The position numbers and the translations under genes were made by a program. The notes beneath the pieces were generated by a model, which had not been told where the DNA came from, made no database searches, and saw nothing but the letters and a program-made list of their open reading frames with translations. A stretch of 64,000 nt of DNA from DATAWK01 sp036267255. Its GTDB lineage: Bacteria; Acidobacteriota; Terriglobia; Terriglobales; Acidobacteriaceae. Shown piece after piece: positions 17,873 to 26,860 of this stretch. Numbering within the stretch: position 1 is the stretch's first letter; each line of letters starts with the position of its first letter. The stretch spans positions 124,001 through 188,000 of the forward strand of contig DATAWK010000032.1 in assembly GCA_036267255.1 (NCBI GenBank), read 5' to 3'.

Positions 17873-20746
17873 TTACAGCCCGGTGTACGCCACCGTGATG
17901 ATATGCGTTACTGTAGCTCCGGAGACGGTTGCCGTAGCTTTTACCTCGACAACATTGCTGAGGTTTGGCGTTGGCCCGGAAGCCGGTGGAGAAGTGGAGC
18001 TTCCACCCCCGCCGCCGCCACCACCACCGCCACCTCCGCTAGTAGCAGGGTTGCTGCTTCCGCATCCGATGGCCGCGCCTACGCATACCATGAGCAACAG
18101 AACCATCATGGACATCCATGGCGCGTGTTTCCCGAACCGTGACAGGAATTTACGCCGGCGCGCCGGCAGTCCCAGCAGGAAGAGTGCCGCAAAGGCGACG
18201 CCGCCTCCAGCAAATCGCTGCCAGGGTTGATATTGTTTCGCAGGCCGTTGTTTGAAGATGCGCGGACGCTGCAGGCTGGCATTTGTCGCAGCCGCAATCG
18301 TCAATTTCGTAGTGCTACCCGCAGCGACTGTAGCGCTGGACGCACTACCAGGAAAACTGCAAGTGATGCCCGGGTTGGATGTTGGTCCGGCACAGGTCAA
18401 TGAGACAGTCCCGGTAAAGCCGTTGATGCCAATGGCCTTGATGGTGACGGGAGTGCTGCTCCCTTTGGTCAACGCGATGGTGCCCGGATTGGCCACAAGC
18501 TGGTAGTCCTGTGCCGTGCCGCCGCCGGTGGTGGTGCCACCTGTCGGCGCTGAGACGGAACCCCAGACTGCAGCCATCGCAGCTACGTCAACAGAGCCAA
18601 GACCCGTCGCCCGGTCGTAGCCTGTGCCCAGGCTGTAGCCGGACAGAACGAAATTTCCACTCGTCGTTGGATCGGCGATGCAGGAAGGTGTTCCCTGCGT
18701 GCAGACGATGGCATTGCTATTGGTCTGTGTATTCGCGCTGGGCGTCGCATCATGAAAGGCTGCCGGGACGGTCTGCGCCAACTGATATAACAGATAGTTT
18801 GCGTTGCCCACGCCACCCTTGGCAGCGGTGTAACCGTTGGCCTGATTCCACAAGGTAATCATGGCCGCAATTTGCGGAGCTGCGACCGAAGTTCCACCAT
18901 AGATGCTGCCGCTGCCATTGGCATCAAAATATGGAACCTCGCCATCCGCGGTATTGACGGGATTCACGCAACTGGTCCCGGTGATATTTCCGTTGCTATC
19001 GGTTTCCTCCGTGCAGAGCACGTAACCATCGTGGTTTGGATCGGCGGACAAAGAGATATCCGGCACGTCGCGAGCGCCATCGCTGGGCACACCGGGCCCG
19101 ACCTGCCAGGAAGGTTTGCCGGCAAGGTAGCTGAGACTTGTGGGAAGAACCGGCGCTGATGAAACATTCAGTAGAGGTTTGTTGGGGCTGGCATTGAAGA
19201 CCTGGCTGATACCACCACCACCGGCACTTAGCTGACCATTCTCCTGCGCGAGTGCCGCATTCGGCGTGTCATTCCACGCGCCTTCAGGAATGTACGACAG
19301 GACGGAACCGTTGGTTGCACCCGTCGATGTGGTGTAATTTCCGCTCTGGTTCCAGTACTGGCCAACATTGCTGATATCGGCAACAAAGGACGTACCACCT
19401 GCCGCGGTGGTGTAGGGACTGCTACCGGGAAAATCCACCGCGAGGCCCTGCGAGGCCGCCAGCTCATTGGGATTTTGCTGTGTCGGGTCGCAGTCCGCAG
19501 AACCACTATCTCCCGCCGAGGCAACGATCGTCTGCCCCTGGGCGTTGGCCTGTTGCTCTAATTGGACAATGGCTACGATGGTTGCCTGATCCTGATCCTG
19601 CTCGCAGCCTCCATAGCTGATGCTGAGGACTGGAATCACATACTGTTTGCTGTTCACCAGCGGCGTCTGAATGGCATACTGCAGCGAATCCAAGACGCCA
19701 TAATTCTGATTGTTCCCAACCGTTACATAGATAATGCTGGAGCCCTTGGCGACCGCGCCGGACCACTCAACATCCAGATCCGACTCGCCTAAATCGCCGG
19801 AAGCGGCGCCATCGGCAGCCTCACCGGTAATTGCACCGGATCCGGGGACAACCACCTGGGTGGGCAAGTTGGCGGCATTTAGACCACTGAGCGATCGAAA
19901 GGTCGCGATATCACTCATGTATTCCGTGATATCGGTCTGCCCCATGATACCGATGTACTGGCCGCTTCCAGTGACGCTCGCGTTGTAGAGCGCGGTGATG
20001 TCGTAAATCGTCTGGATATCCGCAGGGGCCAGAAAGTTATCGAGATTGCCGTTGGAGTCCTCCAGTGTGTACTCCGGGTGGTCAAGCGTCGATCCGGGCT
20101 TCCGAACCGCATGCACGGCGTGCCTCTTTATATGAGAGGGCACCATGCGGAAGTTGTTCAGGTTTCGAACTCCAGCCACCATGCCTGCGATGGCCTGTGG
20201 GAAAGACAGTTCGGTACTGTTGGCCCAGCGTGCTTTGCCGTTCAGGTTATAGCGATGCATCTCCGTGTGGAAGGCCGTCTCCACCTGCTCGGCCGTGCCG
20301 CTGAAATCAATGCGGTCGGCGCTGGCAGGAATTTGATCGATGGTAAAGCCCTGCGATTGCAACCACTTCGCTGTAGCCTGCAGATCGCTCTGGCTGACAC
20401 CGTAGCGCGCGGCAAACTGGGCTGGTCTCAACCATTGATGGTATAGAGACGAACCCGGCGTCTGCTGCTGCGCCAGCAGGTTCTTCAGGTCCGCCTGCTG
20501 CGCCGCCGAGCGGCTGAAAATCAGCGACATGCCATGAATCGCGTAGGAGCCGGAGAGCGCACCCTCATCCTTGGCGATTGCGGTCAGTGGATGCATGCTG
20601 CCCTTGACCACCATCACCTGCTCAGAACGGATAGGACCAGCGATGCGGTTCTTCATCAGCACTTGTGCCTGGGAAGACGTCCCGGCGCACACGAGAAACG
20701 CTGCTGCTGCCACACTTGAGAACAACCGGAGAACGGAGGTTTTCAT
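17873..20746 (-). CDS. S53 family peptidase (sedolisin/kumamolisin-like) with unusual membrane C-terminus
   Basis: A 957-residue secreted acid serine-carboxyl peptidase. The ATG at 20746 opens a signal peptide (MKTSVLRLFSSVAAAAFLVC). A pro-kumamolisin activation domain spans about 45-220. The catalytic set is visible: Glu and Asp in GESDLDVEW (about 321 and 325), the oxyanion Asp in SAGDSG (about 413) and Ser in GGTSVAAPQ (about 620). After an Ig-like segment (about 740-820) come a hydrophobic stretch ending in LPARRR, a second hydrophobic stretch ending IGCGSS, a run of 12 glycines and a short beta-rich tail. The two-helix tail suggests membrane tethering of a protease that would otherwise be released. 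It is monocistronic. Confidence 0.9.
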   Translation of the reverse strand: MKTSVLRLFSSVAAAAFLVCAGTSSQAQVLMKNRIAGPIRSEQVMVVKGSMHPLTAIAKDEGALSGSYAIHGMSLIFSRSAAQQADLKNLLAQQQTPGSSLYHQWLRPAQFAARYGVSQSDLQATAKWLQSQGFTIDQIPASADRIDFSGTAEQVETAFHTEMHRYNLNGKARWANSTELSFPQAIAGMVAGVRNLNNFRMVPSHIKRHAVHAVRKPGSTLDHPEYTLEDSNGNLDNFLAPADIQTIYDITALYNASVTGSGQYIGIMGQTDITEYMSDIATFRSLSGLNAANLPTQVVVPGSGAITGEAADGAASGDLGESDLDVEWSGAVAKGSSIIYVTVGNNQNYGVLDSLQYAIQTPLVNSKQYVIPVLSISYGGCEQDQDQATIVAIVQLEQQANAQGQTIVASAGDSGSADCDPTQQNPNELAASQGLAVDFPGSSPYTTAAGGTSFVADISNVGQYWNQSGNYTTSTGATNGSVLSYIPEGAWNDTPNAALAQENGQLSAGGGGISQVFNASPNKPLLNVSSAPVLPTSLSYLAGKPSWQVGPGVPSDGARDVPDISLSADPNHDGYVLCTEETDSNGNITGTSCVNPVNTADGEVPYFDANGSGSIYGGTSVAAPQIAAMITLWNQANGYTAAKGGVGNANYLLYQLAQTVPAAFHDATPSANTQTNSNAIVCTQGTPSCIADPTTSGNFVLSGYSLGTGYDRATGLGSVDVAAMAAVWGSVSAPTGGTTTGGGTAQDYQLVANPGTIALTKGSSTPVTIKAIGINGFTGTVSLTCAGPTSNPGITCSFPGSASSATVAAGSTTKLTIAAATNASLQRPRIFKQRPAKQYQPWQRFAGGGVAFAALFLLGLPARRRKFLSRFGKHAPWMSMMVLLLMVCVGAAIGCGSSNPATSGGGGGGGGGGGGSSTSPPASGPTPNLSNVVEVKATATVSGATVTHIITVAYTGL

Positions 20747-20895
20747 ACAGTCTTTGACTTTCTGGAAGTGATCTATAGTTCCAACCCTGATGCTGAGTTC
20801 CTTCGTTCTATCAGCTGAAAAGTACATTCAGACACAGGGATACCTAAGTGTAGACGTACTGGACAGGATTTTGTTGCGTTTACTGTTGTCCTATG

Positions 20896-20940
20896 AAAAA
20901 CCAAGGGCTGGTCGGTCTGTACGCCGGACCCCTGGTTTTG
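20896..20940 (-). terminator. Intrinsic terminator of the fadN-fadA-fadE operon
   Basis: AAAACCAAGGG (20897-20907) pairs with CCCCTGGTTTT (20929-20939) with one mismatch. Read on the minus strand the hairpin is followed by a T-run, about 120 bp beyond the fadE stop. Confidence 0.65.
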
Positions 20941-20952
20941 TTACGGGACAAC

Positions 20953-20994
20953 GAGTTCGTGGCTCAAAGCGCCGAGTTCGTGGCTCAAAGCGCC
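20953..20994. repeat. Perfect tandem duplication of 21 bp
   Basis: The unit GAGTTCGTGGCTCAAAGCGCC occurs twice without a gap, between the fadE stop and its terminator hairpin. It is most simply a slippage duplication. The rest of the 316-bp gap 20747-21062 holds the S53 gene promoter region and the terminator; no gene is seen. Confidence 0.9.
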
Positions 20995-21062
20995 GATTGC
21001 ACCGTCAAAGATACCGTTTGCAGTGCGCGACAACGCCCCGAAAGCGATTGACATCCGTTACG

Positions 21063-22865
21063 TCAGAGTACGTACTTCCCGGCTTCGATAACGCGCTTGG
21101 CAACCACGCGTTTCAAGGCAATCGTATCTGCCGGTTCGTACTTCGCCAGGCGTCGCAAAATCGCCAATTGCGTGCGCAGCATGTCGCCTTCCGCCACGGC
21201 TGCAACCACGCGGCGCGCAGCCGTTTCCACCACCTCAAAGCCCTTCACGGCATAGATACGGGCCATTACGACGGCCTGGTTCGCCGAGGCGCCCGGAGTG
21301 CGATCCGCCAGCTTCTGCGCACGCAGAATGCAGGATTCCATGGCATAGACTTCGATGACCATATCAGCGATGGCCGCCATCACTTCCTGCTGCTCCGACA
21401 AAGCCTGCATATATTTTTGCGTGGCTGCTCCGGCAGCAAACAGGGTCAGCTTTTTTGCATTGGCCAGCATGCCGTATTCGTTTGCCAATTCGCCTTCACG
21501 TTCCTCGCGCGCAACCGGTCCGGCAAGCACCTCGTCCATCAATTGCTTGATCGCAGGCATTAGCGCCAGTTGCCCGCTCATTGCCCGCTTCATCAACCAA
21601 CCGGTGATGATGAGGCGATTGATTTCGTTGGTGCCTTCGAAAATGCGGTTGATGCGCGAATCGCGATAGGCCCGTTCGGCGGGATACTCTTCCACATAGC
21701 CATATCCGGCGTAAATCTGCACGACGTGATCGACGACCATATCGAGCATCTCCGATCCCCACACCTTCAGGATGGAGCACTCCACGGCGTAGTCCTCGAT
21801 GCGCTTCTGGATGTCGCGCGCGGCGGTCGGCGACTTCTTGTCCACATCCGCGAGCGCTGCGTCGATCATGCCCACGGTGCGATACGCCATGCTTTCTCCG
21901 GCATAGATGCCTACGGCACACTCGGCAATCTTCTCCTGGATCAAACCAAATTCCGAGATGGATTTTCCGAATGCCTTGCGTTCCTTTGCATAGTGAATGC
22001 CGTTCACGAGCGTCCCGCGCGCTCCACCCACGCAGGCAGCGCCCAGCTTGAAACGGCCAATGTTCAGGATGTTGAAGGCAATATAGTGACCTTTACCGAT
22101 CTCTCCGAGCAGGTTCTCCACCGGAACTTTGCAGTCGGAGAGAATTAGCGGACATGTGGACGAGCCGCGAATTCCCAGCTTGTGCTCCTCCGCACCAATG
22201 GTCAGCCCTGGCGTGTCGCGATCCACGATGAACGCTGAAAATTTCTCGCCGTCTACCTTTGCGAACACGATATAGACATCGGCGAAGCCAGCGTTCGTGA
22301 TCCACATCTTTTCGCCATTCAGGACGTAGTATTTTTTATCGGCGGAAAGTTCGGCGCGGGTGCGAATGTTCATTGCATCGGAGCCGGAGGAAGCCTCAGA
22401 GAGCGCGTATGCGCCAATCCATTCTCCAGACGCCAACTTCGGCAGATATTTCTGCTTCTGTTCCGCTGTCCCGTACCAGACGATGGGCAAGGTTCCGATG
22501 CCGACATGCGCGCTGAACGCAACAGAAAAGCTGGCATAGTGCGCAATGTGGTCCGCAACGATGGCGGAGGTGACCTTGTCCATTTCAAGGCCGCCGTATT
22601 CTTCCGGCACATCGACGCCCATCAGTCCCAGTTCCCCGGCCTTGCGCAGCAATCCCTTGGTCACACTAAATTTCTTGGCTTCGATTTCGTCGGCAACAGG
22701 AACCACTTCGTTCCTGGCAAATTCGAAAGCTGTTTGCGCAATCTGCCGCTGCTCCTCGCTGAAGTCCTCTGGCGTAAATATTTCTGCGGGCAACCGTTCT
22801 TCGATCAAAAAGCTGCCGCCATTGACCTTCTTCATCGCTATATCTGTGGCCGTCACCGTTGCCAT
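21063..22865 (-). CDS. fadE: Acyl-CoA dehydrogenase (FadE-type, long form)
   Basis: A 600-residue FAD-dependent acyl-CoA dehydrogenase catalysing the first step of beta-oxidation. An AAGGAG site lies 7 nt before the ATG. The core spans about 30-430, with YALSEASSGSDAMNIRTRA and KMWITNAGFADVYIVFAKV (FAD/substrate segments), RKAFGKSISEFGLIQEK, and the catalytic glutamate in RIFEGTNEINR. The extra C-terminal helical domain of about 170 residues puts it with the VLCAD/ACAD9-like long forms, as in Bacillus FadE. It is last in a three-gene operon, 44 bp after the thiolase gene. A terminator-like hairpin follows downstream. Confidence 0.93.
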   Translation of the reverse strand: MATVTATDIAMKKVNGGSFLIEERLPAEIFTPEDFSEEQRQIAQTAFEFARNEVVPVADEIEAKKFSVTKGLLRKAGELGLMGVDVPEEYGGLEMDKVTSAIVADHIAHYASFSVAFSAHVGIGTLPIVWYGTAEQKQKYLPKLASGEWIGAYALSEASSGSDAMNIRTRAELSADKKYYVLNGEKMWITNAGFADVYIVFAKVDGEKFSAFIVDRDTPGLTIGAEEHKLGIRGSSTCPLILSDCKVPVENLLGEIGKGHYIAFNILNIGRFKLGAACVGGARGTLVNGIHYAKERKAFGKSISEFGLIQEKIAECAVGIYAGESMAYRTVGMIDAALADVDKKSPTAARDIQKRIEDYAVECSILKVWGSEMLDMVVDHVVQIYAGYGYVEEYPAERAYRDSRINRIFEGTNEINRLIITGWLMKRAMSGQLALMPAIKQLMDEVLAGPVAREEREGELANEYGMLANAKKLTLFAAGAATQKYMQALSEQQEVMAAIADMVIEVYAMESCILRAQKLADRTPGASANQAVVMARIYAVKGFEVVETAARRVVAAVAEGDMLRTQLAILRRLAKYEPADTIALKRVVAKRVIEAGKYVL

Positions 22866-22909
22866 CTCATCGCTCCTTTTTGGACTTCATGACGCAGTTT
22901 GCATTCCGG

Positions 22910-24094
22910 TTAAGCGACATTCTCGAAGATTCCCGCTGCTCCCATGCCGCCGCCCACACACATGGTCACAATGCCATAACGAACGTTGCGCCGTTGCATC
23001 TCATGCAGCAAGGTTGCCGTCAGCTTGGCTCCGGTGCAGCCCAGGGGGTGACCCAGAGCGATTGCTCCCCCGTTCACATTAATAATTTCCGGATTGAGTC
23101 CAAGTTGTTGGATCACGGCCAGCGACTGCGCGGCGAAGGCCTCGTTCAATTCGATCAAGCCAATATCCTCCAGCTTGAGTCCCGCCAGTTTAAGCGCCTT
23201 CGGGACCGCGTAGACCGGGCCCAGGCCCATCTCCTCCGGCGAGCATCCGGCTGTGGCGAACGCAATAAAACGCGCCAGAGGGCGAATCCCCAATACTTTC
23301 GCGCGTTCCTCGGACATGACGACCGCTGCCGCCGCACCGTCGGAGGTCTGCGAAGAATTTCCCGCCGTCACTGTACCTTTTGCATGAAATGCCGGCTTTA
23401 ACGCGGCCAGGGCTTCCAGTGATGTGTCAGCGCGCGGACCCTCATCTATATGGAACTGTATCTCTCGCGTTGCTGGCTTGGTTGCTTTTCCACTTATCGA
23501 GGTATTTGTAACTGTGATGGGTACAATTTCTTCGTCAAATTTTTTATTCTGGATGGCCGCCAATGCTTTGCGATGACTGTTCAGCGAAAACGCATCTGCC
23601 TGCGGACGCGCGATTCCATACTTCTGCGCGACGCGTTCTGCCGTCAGGCCCATGGAGAGATACGCTCCGGGCGCGTGTTCGACAAGCCACGGGTTTGCCG
23701 AAATTTTATTTCCGCCCATCGGCACCATGCTCATACTTTCCACACCGCCAGCCACGACCACCTCGGCTCCTCCTCCGCGAATGCGCTCCGCAGCCAATGC
23801 GATGGCTTGCAACCCGGAAGCACAGAAGCGATTGACGGTCATGGCAGAAGTTTCCACCGGCAATCCGCACCGCAGCGCAGCAATGCGCGCTACGTTCATG
23901 CCCTGTTCCGCCTCCGGCATGGCGCAACCGAGAATCACATCTTCAATCTCTGCCCGGTCCAACTGCGGAAGCTCCGCAAGAACGCCCTCCATTGCGGCTG
24001 CGGCCAGATCGTCCGGTCGCATCGAGCGTAGTGTTCCCTTTGGGGCCTTCCCTACAGCCGTTCGCATGGCGCCTGTTATGACGACTTCCCGCAT
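22910..24094 (-). CDS. fadA: Acetyl-CoA acyltransferase (3-ketoacyl-CoA thiolase)
   Basis: A 394-residue thiolase cleaving 3-ketoacyl-CoA to acetyl-CoA and a shortened acyl-CoA. The ATG at MREVVITGAMRTAVGK has a GAGAGGA site upstream; an earlier in-frame ATG adds only ten residues. The nucleophilic Cys is in NRFCASGLQAIALAA near residue 90, the GHPLGCTGAK motif carries the conserved His, and VCVGGGMGAAGIFE near the end carries the second Cys. The length is normal. It sits 37 bp after the fadN stop and 44 bp before fadE, and supplies the thiolytic step of the pathway these three genes encode. Confidence 0.95.
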   Translation of the reverse strand: MREVVITGAMRTAVGKAPKGTLRSMRPDDLAAAAMEGVLAELPQLDRAEIEDVILGCAMPEAEQGMNVARIAALRCGLPVETSAMTVNRFCASGLQAIALAAERIRGGGAEVVVAGGVESMSMVPMGGNKISANPWLVEHAPGAYLSMGLTAERVAQKYGIARPQADAFSLNSHRKALAAIQNKKFDEEIVPITVTNTSISGKATKPATREIQFHIDEGPRADTSLEALAALKPAFHAKGTVTAGNSSQTSDGAAAAVVMSEERAKVLGIRPLARFIAFATAGCSPEEMGLGPVYAVPKALKLAGLKLEDIGLIELNEAFAAQSLAVIQQLGLNPEIINVNGGAIALGHPLGCTGAKLTATLLHEMQRRNVRYGIVTMCVGGGMGAAGIFENVA

Positions 24095-24131
24095 ATCATC
24101 CTCTCGCTCTCTGGCCTTACACATGCTGGAG

Positions 24132-26624
24132 TTAATTGCGCAGCGGCTTGCCGGTTTTCAACGTAAAGGCGATCCGCTCCTGCGTCTTCTTTTCCCCGCA
24201 CAAAGTGAGAAAGGCTTCCCGCTCCAGATCCAATAGATATTGCTCGCTTACCAGCGTTCCAGCAGTAATTTTGCCGCCACAGAGAATATGCGCCACATGA
24301 TTCGCCACCTTCACGTCATGGTCGCTGATGAACTCTCCCTGGCGCATCAGATAGACACCGAGCAGCAGCGTCGCCAGCACGTTTTCTCCCGGAGCTGCAA
24401 TATCTGTTCGCGGTACCGGCGGCGCATATCCCGTATCGGCAATCGAACGCGCCAGTGATTTTGCATCCAGCAAAAGCCGGTCGCGATGCATCGTCATTTC
24501 GTCGCTCTCACTCAAAAATCCCAACGTATGCGCTTCTGTAACCGATGTAGATACTTTTGCCATGGCGATGGTCTCGAATGCCTTCTTCATCGCTTCCATG
24601 ACTTCCACCGATTCCCCTCGGCCATCGGGACGAATGCTTTGCGCTGTGTTGACGGCGCGCAAAGTCATTTCCTTGCATCCGCCGCCGCCGGGTACCAGCC
24701 CGACTCCTGTTTCTACCAATCCCATGTACAACTCTGCGTGGGCCTGCCGCCGCGCTGCGTGCAGGCTGATCTCCGTGCCGCCACCCAAACACATGCCATA
24801 GGGAGCAACGACCACGGGACGCGGGCAGAATTTCACAGCGGCAGTCATCCCCTGAAACGAACGAATTTCAAGATCGATGTCGTCCCACTCTTCTTCCTGC
24901 ATGGCAAGCAGCAATTGCATGATGTTGGCGCCGACAGAGAAGTTTGTTGCATCGCCGCTGATAACGAACGCTTCAAAGTTTGCTACCGTGTCGCTATCGG
25001 GACGCAATGTCTGTGTGATGAAGCGAACAATATCGCCACCAATGGCATTCATCTTGGTGTGAAATTCAATGACAGCGATGCCATCGCCAAGATCGATCAA
25101 GGATGCTCCCGGATTCTTTTTGACGACGCCATGGGCACGCTTCATGATGTCCACGCTGGCGACGCCTTCGGGTTGCACAATAGGCCGATACTCCCCGCTG
25201 AGAATGTCGAAGAAAAGCCTGCCCGACGGCGCGCTTGCGTCCTGCCGGTACCAATGCGTATGGCCAGCCGCCAGCAACCGCTCGACATTCGGCGCAATCG
25301 GCTTGCCCTCGGCGCGCATCTTCTCCACGGTTTCTCGAACGCCAGCGGCATCCCACATCTCAAAAGGCCCAAGTTCCCAGTTGAAGCCGGTTTTCATGGC
25401 GCGATCGATGCCAACAATGTCGTCCGATATTTCCGGAATGCGATGGGCCGCATACGTCCACAACTCTGTGAGCATTGGCGAGTAGAAGGCCGCGGCCTTG
25501 TCCTTGCGTGGATCGCCAGCCAGCAACATGCGGATGCGTTCCCCAAGCTGTTCCGCGTTTTTCGCCATCTCCAGCGCTGGAAACTTTGGCCTTGCAGCCA
25601 AACGATATTCCAGCGTCTTCCAGTCGAGCGCCTGCCGAATCTCGTTGCCTTCAACGTCCTTTTGCTTCCGGTAAAATCCCTGCTTTGTCTTGTCGCCCAG
25701 CCATTTGCGTTCCAGCAGTGTCTGGATGACTGCCGGCAATTGCACATCGACACGCTCGTCGCCGATTTTCTCTGCCTGCGCCGCAAAGTTCTTCGCCACG
25801 TGACCGAGCACGTCGATGCCAACCATGTCCGCCAATCGAAATGTGCCGGTCTTCGGCCAGCCAATAATGGCCCCTGTCAGAGCATCGACGTCTTCGATCG
25901 ACAAATCCTGCTGCTGCATCAGGCGCACCGTATTCAACATGGCAAAGGTGCCGATGCGATTGGCGATAAAGTTGGGCGTGTCCTTGGCGCGCACCACGGT
26001 TTTGCCCAGCCGCTTGTCGGCAAACTCCGCAATACGGTCGATGAGCGCCGGATCGGCCTCCGGCGTGGGAATGATTTCCAGCAGGCGCATGTACCGTGGC
26101 GGATTAAAAAAATGCGTTCCAAACCAGCGGCTGCGAAACTCCGGCGGCATGTGCGCGGCGATGCTGGCTATGGGAAGTCCGCTGGTATTGGTCGTGACCA
26201 TGGCATCGGGATGGCAGTGCGGCGCAATTTTCTGTAACAGCGATTGTTTGATCTCCAGATTTTCTGCAACGGCCTCAATCACCCAATCGCAGTCACGCAG
26301 GAATTCCAGATGATCCTCAAAGTTGCCGACGGTGATGAACTTTGCCAGGGAGGGATCGAAGAGCGCTGCGGGTTTTGCTTTCCTGAGAGCATTGAGGGCG
26401 GCGGTCGCAATCTGGTTGCGCGCGGTTGTATCTCCGGCAAGTGTGTCGGGGGGCACAATGTCCAACAGCACAACCGGAAGACCCGCGTTAGCCAGGTGCG
26501 CGGCAATGCGCGATCCCATGACTCCAGCGCCTAAAACGGCCACTTTGCGCAGCAGACGCTGCCGAACGTGCCGGGAGTCCGCCCGGTCTTCCCTGCGCAA
26601 TTCCCCTGTTTCCAGCGATGCCAT
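24132..26624 (-). CDS. fadN: Bifunctional 3-hydroxyacyl-CoA dehydrogenase / enoyl-CoA hydratase
   Basis: An 830-residue fusion with the dehydrogenase part first, the order of Bacillus FadN rather than E. coli FadB. Near residue 32 the NAD-binding turn VLGAGVMGSRIAAHLANAG begins the 3-hydroxyacyl-CoA dehydrogenase domain, with IPTPEADPALIDRI and GWPKTGTFRLADMVGIDV downstream. From about residue 480 comes the crotonase fold (NFSVGANIMQLL; GMCLGGGTEISLHAARRQAH; GLVPGGGGCKEMT). It performs hydration and oxidation in beta-oxidation. The start at MASLETGEL follows a GGAG site; an in-frame ATG seven codons upstream (26645) is an alternative. It is first in the operon fadN-fadA-fadE. Confidence 0.94.
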   Translation of the reverse strand: MASLETGELRREDRADSRHVRQRLLRKVAVLGAGVMGSRIAAHLANAGLPVVLLDIVPPDTLAGDTTARNQIATAALNALRKAKPAALFDPSLAKFITVGNFEDHLEFLRDCDWVIEAVAENLEIKQSLLQKIAPHCHPDAMVTTNTSGLPIASIAAHMPPEFRSRWFGTHFFNPPRYMRLLEIIPTPEADPALIDRIAEFADKRLGKTVVRAKDTPNFIANRIGTFAMLNTVRLMQQQDLSIEDVDALTGAIIGWPKTGTFRLADMVGIDVLGHVAKNFAAQAEKIGDERVDVQLPAVIQTLLERKWLGDKTKQGFYRKQKDVEGNEIRQALDWKTLEYRLAARPKFPALEMAKNAEQLGERIRMLLAGDPRKDKAAAFYSPMLTELWTYAAHRIPEISDDIVGIDRAMKTGFNWELGPFEMWDAAGVRETVEKMRAEGKPIAPNVERLLAAGHTHWYRQDASAPSGRLFFDILSGEYRPIVQPEGVASVDIMKRAHGVVKKNPGASLIDLGDGIAVIEFHTKMNAIGGDIVRFITQTLRPDSDTVANFEAFVISGDATNFSVGANIMQLLLAMQEEEWDDIDLEIRSFQGMTAAVKFCPRPVVVAPYGMCLGGGTEISLHAARRQAHAELYMGLVETGVGLVPGGGGCKEMTLRAVNTAQSIRPDGRGESVEVMEAMKKAFETIAMAKVSTSVTEAHTLGFLSESDEMTMHRDRLLLDAKSLARSIADTGYAPPVPRTDIAAPGENVLATLLLGVYLMRQGEFISDHDVKVANHVAHILCGGKITAGTLVSEQYLLDLEREAFLTLCGEKKTQERIAFTLKTGKPLRN

Positions 26625-26659
26625 AGGACAACGTCTCCGGTACATCTATCCACGAGAAA

Positions 26660-26689
26660 ACTGTACTGAATGGTCATTCATTCGGTCAA
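26660..26689 (-). promoter_or_regulatory. Predicted fadN promoter with FadR-like operator in its spacer
   Basis: On the minus strand TTGACC (26684-26689) and TACAGT (26660-26665) are separated by 18 bp, a plausible sigma-70 promoter. The spacer contains the perfect palindrome TGAATGGTCATTCA (26667-26680) and also TGAATG-N6-CATTC. As recalled, the Bacillus subtilis FadR box is built from TGAATGA/TCATTCA half-sites, so a TetR-type acyl-CoA-responsive repressor is likely. The assignment is inference. Confidence 0.6.
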
Positions 26690-26860
26690 GGGCCTTGATT
26701 TTCAATAGAATCGAGCAACGACCTTCTCGCCCCGAGCGCAACAATTGACTTCTCCAGCAACAGCGTTTAGTTTCAGCTTTTCAGCACTCGTGGCCCCCGG
26801 CTGCGGGCACTCCCTGGTTCGAACCGCTCAATATCAACCCGCAGCGAGGATTCCATCGCA

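Noticed and set aside
17998..18034. CCACC/GCC-rich stretch resembling a microsatellite
   Set aside because: It is the in-frame poly-glycine coding run of the S53 protease; it is kept only as part of that protein's tail.
24486..26237. A 583-codon plus-strand frame opposite fadN
   Set aside because: It is antisense to an intact multidomain enzyme and has His/Cys/Arg-rich shadow composition with no family resemblance.
26788..26822. A T-arm-like sequence (GGTTCGAACC) before the first M16 gene
   Set aside because: No acceptor, D or anticodon stems can be formed around it, so it is not a tRNA.
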